Assembly: GCA_002239105.1 (NCBI GenBank)
Contig: MPNQ01000008.1
Span: 1 to 64,000, forward strand
Reading direction: 5' to 3'
DNA from: a marine group bacterium Sva0996 bin134
Lineage (GTDB): Bacteria > Actinomycetota > Acidimicrobiia > Acidimicrobiales > Bin134
DNA length: 64,000 nucleotides
The notes under the pieces were generated by a model. That model was given only the letters and a program-made list of their open reading frames with translations, did not search any database and was not told where the DNA came from. Shown here piece after piece: positions 61,211 through 64,000 of this stretch (the stretch's first letter is position 1; the number at the start of each line of letters is the position of its first letter). Position numbers and translations under genes: made by a program.

Positions 61211-61657
61211 ATGAGCGATGCACCGGTGAATCTCACCCGGTCGGGGCCGCCCGAGACGATCTTGGACCCTGAGCCTCCGCGGGCGGTAGCCGCGTTGGCC
61301 GAGGCTATGAACCAGCCTGAGGAACGCCGAAGGGATGCCGTAGCCGAGGTGGTGGCCGAGTTTCCCCGCTTCTTGGACGGTTGGGCCCGGCTGGGGCTGT
61401 TGGCCCAGGACCATGCGGAGGCCTATGCCGCCTTTCGGGTGGGATACCACCGGGGGTTGGACCGACTACGCCAGAACGGCTGGCGGGGGTCGGGCTATGT
61501 GCGCTGGACCCACGAAGTGAACCGAGGATTTCTCCGAGCCTTGGCTGGATTGCAGGCCACTGCCGCTGCGATCGGGGAAAAGGACGAGGAAGAGCGCTGC
61601 TTGCTCTTTTTGCATCAACTCGACCCGTCGTGGCCTCCGACCGACTGGAACGCTTGA
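61211..61657 (+). CDS. DUF3151 family protein
   Basis: 148 residues, ATG 61211 with AAGGA upstream. Family signature: LDPEPPRAVAALAEAM, EAYAAFRVGYHRGLDRLRQN, GWRGSGYVRWTHEVNRGFLR and EEERCLLFLHQLDPSWPP. DUF3151 is nearly confined to Actinomycetota; its role is unknown, soluble and helical, TPR-like. It is followed after 1 bp by the flavin reductase gene, so the pyk, DUF3151, flavin-reductase series is probably one transcript. Confidence 0.9.
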   Translation: MSDAPVNLTRSGPPETILDPEPPRAVAALAEAMNQPEERRRDAVAEVVAEFPRFLDGWARLGLLAQDHAEAYAAFRVGYHRGLDRLRQNGWRGSGYVRWTHEVNRGFLRALAGLQATAAAIGEKDEEERCLLFLHQLDPSWPPTDWNA

Positions 61658-61658
61658 T

Positions 61659-62222
61659 ATGGCGGCGCCCGGTGGCACCGGACCCATAGGACCGTTCCCG
61701 GAGTATGTGGGAGATGATCCCGAGGCCCAAGATGGCTACGACCGGCTTCGCAGGCGGGTGCTGTGGAGCCTTCCTTACGGATTGTACGTGGTGGGGTCGC
61801 GAGCGGGGGAGCGACGCAACGGCATGACCCTCAACTGGGCCACCCAGCTGGCATTTGAGCCCAAGCTGGTAGGTATTGGCGTGGAGCATCCGGCCTACAC
61901 CCACGAGCTCATATCCGAGGGCGGGGTGTTCAGCCTGTGCACCATCGCCCGAGAAGACCGGGCCATCGTCCGCAAGTTCACCAAACCAGTGGAGGTGGAC
62001 TTGGCGGAGATGACCCTCAACGGCTTCGCGTTCCATGATGGGGTCACTGGTGCCCCCATATTGGACTGCGCCCCCGCCTATCTCGACTGCGTGGTACGCG
62101 ATGCGGTGGTGACCGGCGCCCATACTCTGTTCATCGGCGAGGTGGTGGACTGCGGCTTCCAGAGCGAAGAGGACACCCCAGTCCTGCGCATGGAGGACAC
62201 CCGTATGAACTACGGGGGCTAG
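61659..62222 (+). CDS. Flavin reductase domain protein
   Basis: 187 residues from ATG 61659. Split-barrel FMN-binding features: RRRVLWSLPYGLYVVGSRAG, RRNGMTLNWATQLAFEPKLV, GIGVEHPAYTHELISEGGVF and FSLCTIAREDRAIVRKFTKP, the standard N-x-x-x-x-x-x-Q/V-x-x-x-P-P-x-V layout, with EVVDCGFQ near the end. It likely reduces FMN/FAD with NADH or passes reduced flavin to an oxygenase; no partner is adjacent. mobA begins 6 bp downstream. Confidence 0.88.
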   Translation: MAAPGGTGPIGPFPEYVGDDPEAQDGYDRLRRRVLWSLPYGLYVVGSRAGERRNGMTLNWATQLAFEPKLVGIGVEHPAYTHELISEGGVFSLCTIAREDRAIVRKFTKPVEVDLAEMTLNGFAFHDGVTGAPILDCAPAYLDCVVRDAVVTGAHTLFIGEVVDCGFQSEEDTPVLRMEDTRMNYGG

Positions 62223-62228
62223 CAGTCC

Positions 62229-62801
62229 TTGGAGCGCCCGCAATTCACCGGTGCGGTGTTGGCTGGCGGGCAGAGCCGGCGGATGGGCATCGACAAGGCG
62301 TTTTTGGAAGTGGGGGACAGGTGGCTCATTGCCTACGCACTGGACGCGCTGGCCGGGGCGTCGCAGCGGCTGATCGCCGGCGGGGCAGACGCCCGATTGG
62401 AAGAGGCGGCGGCAGCTGCCGATGCCGTTCATGTTCCCGACCTATGGCCCGGTGAAGGTCCCTTGGGTGCAGTCGCCTCAGTGCTAAAGGAGGCTCAGTA
62501 CCCAATTGCCGTGATCTTGCCCTGCGATATTCCCGGAATCGGCCCTGATGATGTTGCCGCCCTAGTGCAGGCCATCAGCTTGAGATCCCCTGACGACACT
62601 CCATCTGCTGCGGTATTCATCGACCAGCGCCGCCACTACCTGCCCATGGCCATCGAATCCAGAGCAGCGGCACTGGCCGAGCGCCTGTTCGATTCTGGTC
62701 GGCGCGCCATGGCCTCCCTTCTCGATGAAGTAGATGTCGTCGACGTGCCGGCTCCGCCGTCAGCGGTAGCCGACATCGACAGCCCCGAAGACCTCGGCTA
62801 G
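62229..62801 (+). CDS. mobA: Molybdenum cofactor guanylyltransferase
   Basis: 190 residues from TTG 62229. Nucleotidyltransferase signature TGAVLAGGQSRRMGIDKAFL (L-A-G-G-x-S-x-R-M-G-x-D-K-A), then LWPGEGPLGAVASVLKEA (G-P-L-x-G), VILPCDIPGIGPDDVAALV (the D-x-P metal loop) and HYLPMAIESRAA. The C-terminal D-x-N-T/S-P-E-D is DIDSPEDLG. It links GMP to molybdopterin to form the guanine dinucleotide cofactor. Whether molybdoenzymes lie nearby cannot be told from this window. Confidence 0.92.
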   Translation: MERPQFTGAVLAGGQSRRMGIDKAFLEVGDRWLIAYALDALAGASQRLIAGGADARLEEAAAAADAVHVPDLWPGEGPLGAVASVLKEAQYPIAVILPCDIPGIGPDDVAALVQAISLRSPDDTPSAAVFIDQRRHYLPMAIESRAAALAERLFDSGRRAMASLLDEVDVVDVPAPPSAVADIDSPEDLG

Positions 62802-62846
62802 CGAGGTCGGCCAGACGGGCAGTCACCACCCACTAACCTCTCCAAG

Positions 62847-63167
62847 GTGGAAATCCCTGAGATCAGCGTCGCGGAGCTGGCTGAGCTGTTGTCGGGAGAC
62901 ATATCGCTCATCGACGTGCGAGAACCCGACGAATTCGCCGAAGCCCATGTGTCCGGAGCGGTTCTAATTCCTTTGGCCACTATTCCCGAGCGGGCCGCGG
63001 AATTGCCCGACGAGCACCTGTACATGATCTGCGGCGTTGGAGGACGAAGCCTCAAGGCCGCTGAATACCTGACCGCACAGGGCTGGAGCTGCACAAACGT
63101 AGCCGGGGGCACCAAAGGATGGGTTGAGTCCGGTTACCCCTTCGATACCGGGCCCGCAGTCGATTGA
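62847..63167 (+). CDS. Rhodanese-like domain protein
   Basis: 106 residues from GTG 62847. Single rhodanese domain: LIDVREPDEFAEAHVSGAVL, IPLATIPERAAELPDEHLYM, catalytic loop ICGVGGRSLKAAEYL (active Cys, C-G-x-G-x-R-S) and VAGGTKGWVESGYPF. Such single-domain proteins transfer sulfur or act in thiosulfate:acceptor reactions; following mobA, a link to sulfur in the molybdenum cofactor is possible but not shown. Its stop overlaps the TTG start of the RNase D gene. Confidence 0.9.
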   Translation: MEIPEISVAELAELLSGDISLIDVREPDEFAEAHVSGAVLIPLATIPERAAELPDEHLYMICGVGGRSLKAAEYLTAQGWSCTNVAGGTKGWVESGYPFDTGPAVD

Positions 63168-64000
63168 GCCGCAAATCCGTGCTCCCCGAGCCGGTTGTCA
63201 CTCGGCGCGAGCTGGCGGCGGTGGTGGCCGATGCGGCCACTGCCGACGCCTACGCGATAGATACCGAGTTCCACCGCGAGCGCACCTACTACCCCCGGCT
63301 GGCGCTGGTTCAAATCGCCTGGCACGACCAGTTGGCTGTCATCGATCCGTTGGCCGTTCCCATCAAGCCATTGGCCGAGCTGCTGGACGGCCATGGCCTT
63401 GCGGTGCTCCATGCTGCTGAGCAAGACCTGGAGGTGCTCTTCCACGAATGCGAAACGCGGCCGCGACAGATATTCGACACCCAGATCGGGGCCGGGTTCA
63501 TCGGGTTCAGCTCGCCATCGCTGGCCACGCTCCACGAGCGTCTGCTGGGAGTGGAGCTGGCCAAAGAGGCTCGACTTTCCGACTGGTTTCAACGGCCTCT
63601 GCCCGATCACATGCTGGCCTACGCGGCGGCTGACGTAGAGCGCTTGTTGGAAATCAGCGACATGCTGCAAAGGGACCTGCACGCCCGAGGTCGCCTGAAA
63701 TGGGCTGAGGAGGAGTGCGAACTGTTGCTGGAGCGAGCCGATTCAGGGCGATCTCCCGAAACGGCCTGGCTCAAGCTCAAAGAGGTTCGTCGCATGGAGG
63801 GGCGCCCCCGAGCCTTGGGCCAAGCGGTGGCCCGATGGCGAGAAGAGTACGCCTCTCGCCTGAATCAACCCGTCCGCCACCTTCTGTCGGATCTTGGGGT
63901 GGCCGTGGTGGCCCAGCGCATGCCCAAGTCCATCGAGCAGTTGCGGGAGATCAGGGGCGTGGAGCCCCGCAATCTCCGAAAGGGGGCCGACAAGGACCTA
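63164..64000 (+). CDS. rnd: Ribonuclease D, 3' end outside window
   Basis: 279 residues in the window from TTG 63164 (overlapping the rhodanese stop); the frame is open at the right edge. DEDDy exonuclease motifs: AIDTEFHRERTYYPRLALVQ (Asp-x-Glu), VLHAAEQDLEVLFHECE (Asp), and AYAAADVERLLEISDM (Tyr-x3-Asp). From TAWLKLKEVRRMEGRP onward an HRDC domain begins (QPVRHLLSDLGVAVVAQRMP). It trims 3' ends of tRNA and other stable RNAs. Usual family length is about 370-400 residues, so roughly a quarter is missing. Confidence 0.93.
   Translation, partial: MSRKSVLPEPVVTRRELAAVVADAATADAYAIDTEFHRERTYYPRLALVQIAWHDQLAVIDPLAVPIKPLAELLDGHGLAVLHAAEQDLEVLFHECETRPRQIFDTQIGAGFIGFSSPSLATLHERLLGVELAKEARLSDWFQRPLPDHMLAYAAADVERLLEISDMLQRDLHARGRLKWAEEECELLLERADSGRSPETAWLKLKEVRRMEGRPRALGQAVARWREEYASRLNQPVRHLLSDLGVAVVAQRMPKSIEQLREIRGVEPRNLRKGADKDL

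Overview
The window comes from a high-GC actinobacterium with many GTG/TTG starts, 1-8 bp gene overlaps and probably leaderless mRNAs. Actinobacterial families such as DUF3151, DUF2510 proteins, a SigE-type ECF factor and NodI/NodJ-like ABC exporters support this. The density of ACMSD-like amidohydrolases and CoA/oxidoreductase genes suggests an Acidimicrobiia-like lineage, but that placement is inference.

Layout. 1-9.7 kb: a truncated amidohydrolase, then an ECF sigma factor operon with a canonical ECF promoter and three tandem paralogues of a BNR/Asp-box exoprotein (one membrane anchored and fused to a cytoplasmic head, two lipoproteins, one of them frameshifted), a second amidohydrolase and a lipoprotein. 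9.7-15 kb: a decayed accessory strip with twin operator dyads, a frameshifted secreted protein, a complete IS481-family element with NCTAGN target duplication inside an IS3 orfA remnant, a broken two-domain lipoprotein gene, a deleted copy of an ABC permease 3' end and an AT-rich two-gene insert. 15-17.6 kb: an ABC-2 exporter (ATPase plus two permeases). 17.7-34.2 kb: a catabolic neighbourhood (Fe-S flavin oxidoreductase, FAA hydrolase, BKACE, MaoC, phosphatase, Gfo/Idh/MocA dehydrogenase, amidohydrolase, two zinc alcohol dehydrogenases, SnoaL-like protein, dienelactone hydrolase, hydroxyacyl-CoA dehydrogenase). 34.2-38.6 kb: a minus-strand DNA-processing group: DnaJ-domain protein, AlkB, RecQ fused to a ComF-like phosphoribosyltransferase, and a DprA-like protein. 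38.6-41.4 kb: two toxin-antitoxin modules (Phd/PIN and HicBA) around two orphan genes. 41.4-64 kb: mostly housekeeping: membrane pyrophosphatase (frameshifted), 5-formyl-THF cyclo-ligase, TrkA plus two TrkH, M18 aminopeptidase, GltB/GltD, a probable unidentified structured RNA, GDPD, a SirB1-like protein, pyruvate kinase, DUF3151, flavin reductase, MobA, rhodanese and RNase D (runs off the right edge).

Most notable: (1) the RecQ-PRTase/DprA/AlkB/J-domain group, a candidate DNA-uptake, repair or defence module; (2) the self-regulated ECF/BNR locus; (3) a roughly 270-nt minus-strand RNA candidate with promoter, GNRA hairpins and terminator-like stem; (4) potassium-related features: Trk uptake, a K+-dependent-type pyrophosphatase and a pyruvate kinase lacking the K+ site. 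Four genes carry -1 frameshifts, each repaired by adding one base to a short base run, so base-calling error must be considered before calling them pseudogenes. No tRNA, rRNA or CRISPR array was seen.
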